Origin: SIG653 sp045578045
Lineage (GTDB): Bacteria > Bacillota > Clostridia > Oscillospirales > CAG-382
Reading direction: 5' to 3'
NCBI GenBank assembly: GCA_045578045.1
Contig: JAZNJM010000053.1
Location: 1 to 13,650, forward strand
DNA: 13,650 nt
Shown: piece after piece, positions 12,697-13,650 of the stretch
Layout: each line of letters begins with the position of its first letter
Position numbering within the stretch: position 1 is the stretch's first letter
Program-made: the position numbers and the translations under genes
Notes under the pieces: generated by a model
What the model was told of the DNA's origin: nothing
Database searches by the model: none
The model's input: the letters and a program-made list of their open reading frames with translations, nothing else

Positions 12697-13650
12697 TCAC
12701 GTGAATATTTTACGAAGCCACACTATAACGTGAGATGCAAAACCGTGGCTACAGCTTCCCGTGGGTTGCAACATTTCCCAAAGAGTTCCCGTTTTCTCTT
12801 CCATATATCCAAAAAAGCCTTCAATATCTTTAAGGACTTTATCAAACAGTCCTTCATTGCATAATATGTCCATTCTCAGATAATTACCGATAAACGTATT
12901 AGAAGCGTGTATCTCTTTCCATTTACCCGTTTTTGCTCTTTCTGCCCCAAAATCATTGACAAGAACGTTAAACAATTCCGAATGAGTTTCTTTTGTGGCA
13001 CAACCAAGATAAAATGCATAATACTGACACGTTTCAGTTATATCCGTCTCCACAACTTGAAGACCCCCGTCTTCATTTCTAACAGCATGGTCGTGATAAA
13101 AACCGTTAAAGAAAGATTGTTTTTCAATCTCTTCTTTTATTTTTTTTGCTTTTTTAGAATATTCTTCATCATAAAGAACGCTGATGGCGTTAAGCATTCT
13201 TGAATAAAGCATATTTGTTGGATAGTTTACGTCTTGAACAAAAGAATTTGCGGGAGACCATTCAACGAAAATCCATCCGTGTAGTTTTTCAAGAAGTCCG
13301 CTTTCGTTTTCAAATTTTTCAAAATATTTAACAAGGTCAAAAACTCTCTTTTTCGCCTTTTCAATCAATTCTTTATCGCCTGTTCTGTTGAAATATTCCT
13401 CAAGCTCAAGAACATACCACATTGCCCAGTTTGGAATAAATTCACCAGAAAGAAAATCAGCCGGATAACACATTGGTATCATTCCATCTTCAATATGCTC
13501 AAATCTTTCAGGCATTAAAAAGTTTTCAAGAAAGCATTTTTCAACAACAGATTTTCCCGTTAACTCCCTCTCAACTCTTGACGTGAAAAAGCTATCACAA
13601 AGCCATCCCGCTCTTTCTCTTGAAGCACAGTCCATATAAATATCAAGAAC
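12697..13650 (-). CDS. GH78-like alpha-L-rhamnosidase, partial (C-terminal part)
   Basis: The frame enters from beyond the right edge (VLDIYMDCASRERAGW reads across the internal ATG at 13635), so the start is outside the window; 317 residues are visible. The motif D-x-x-x-D-C-x-x-R-E-R-x-G-W is the hallmark of the GH78 (alpha/alpha)6 catalytic domain, whose acidic residues act on alpha-L-rhamnosides. Further family-like parts are ALELEEYF-type helices with RTGDKEL, FVEWSP, YPTNMLYSRML, and near the end TLWEMLQPTGSCSHGFASH. The protein stops about 10 residues after HGFASH, where many GH78 enzymes continue into a C-terminal beta domain, so the tail may be short or lost. No signal peptide can be judged. 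It is probably unrelated to the bacteriocin genes and likely works in plant-glycan or rhamnoside use. Confidence 0.82.
   Translation of the reverse strand, partial: VLDIYMDCASRERAGWLCDSFFTSRVERELTGKSVVEKCFLENFLMPERFEHIEDGMIPMCYPADFLSGEFIPNWAMWYVLELEEYFNRTGDKELIEKAKKRVFDLVKYFEKFENESGLLEKLHGWIFVEWSPANSFVQDVNYPTNMLYSRMLNAISVLYDEEYSKKAKKIKEEIEKQSFFNGFYHDHAVRNEDGGLQVVETDITETCQYYAFYLGCATKETHSELFNVLVNDFGAERAKTGKWKEIHASNTFIGNYLRMDILCNEGLFDKVLKDIEGFFGYMEEKTGTLWEMLQPTGSCSHGFASHVIVWLRKIFT

Noticed and set aside
13595..13620. A stretch resembling the bacteriocin start-site element (ATCACAAAGCC...CGCTCTTT)
   Set aside because: It lies inside the GH78-like coding sequence where it encodes the conserved RERAGW region, lacks the CGTACG centre and has no -10 or -35 boxes in the right place; chance similarity.

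Overview
This 13.65 kb window looks like a low-GC Bacillota chromosome, most likely a gut Clostridia/Ruminococcus-type anaerobe. The evidence is the AT-rich intergenic DNA, clear AGGAGG-type ribosome binding sites, consensus SigA promoters with 17-bp spacers, a double-glycine bacteriocin with a C39-peptidase exporter, and a GH78-like glycoside hydrolase. It resembles an accessory region: it holds broken genes, short duplications and small peptide genes. No rRNA, tRNA, CRISPR array or intact mobile element was seen.

Left part (1-4.98 kb, plus strand). A SigA promoter drives an unusual superfamily 2 helicase/translocase that carries two transmembrane helices near its C-terminus. A small two-helix membrane protein with a PH-like tail follows. 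Next come a gene broken by in-frame stops, a small beta-propeller-like protein, and a second gene-tail remnant that shares 26 bp with the first. A strong promoter at the left edge fires leftward, out of the window. A hairpin terminator closes this half and also faces the convergent bacteriocin operon.

Middle (5.1-10.46 kb, minus strand). This is a bacteriocin operon in the order precursor (Gly/Ala-rich core behind a GG leader), readthrough hairpin, M48-type membrane metalloprotease, 28-residue membrane peptide, C39-peptidase ABC exporter, HlyD-like accessory protein. The exporter should cut the leader at Gly-Gly and secrete the core peptide with its membrane-fusion partner. The hairpin after the precursor probably keeps precursor mRNA in excess over the export machinery. 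No dedicated immunity gene is obvious.

Right part (10.5-13.65 kb). A DUF5085/GyrI-like protein (minus) and an XRE regulator (plus) diverge from a region where repeated AGTAAA/TTTACT half-sites lie within the spacers of both promoters. Beyond a bidirectional terminator, two small membrane-protein genes (58 and 75 residues, minus) are read from a promoter that is an 81% identical, ungapped 68-bp copy of the bacteriocin promoter, including a shared CAAAGAGCGTAC element at the transcription start. This suggests they belong to the same regulon and may provide immunity. The window ends inside a GH78-like alpha-L-rhamnosidase gene.

The most promising candidates for something undescribed are the duplicated promoter linking the bacteriocin to the two small membrane proteins, the protease and micro-peptide inside the export operon, and the membrane-tethered helicase operon.
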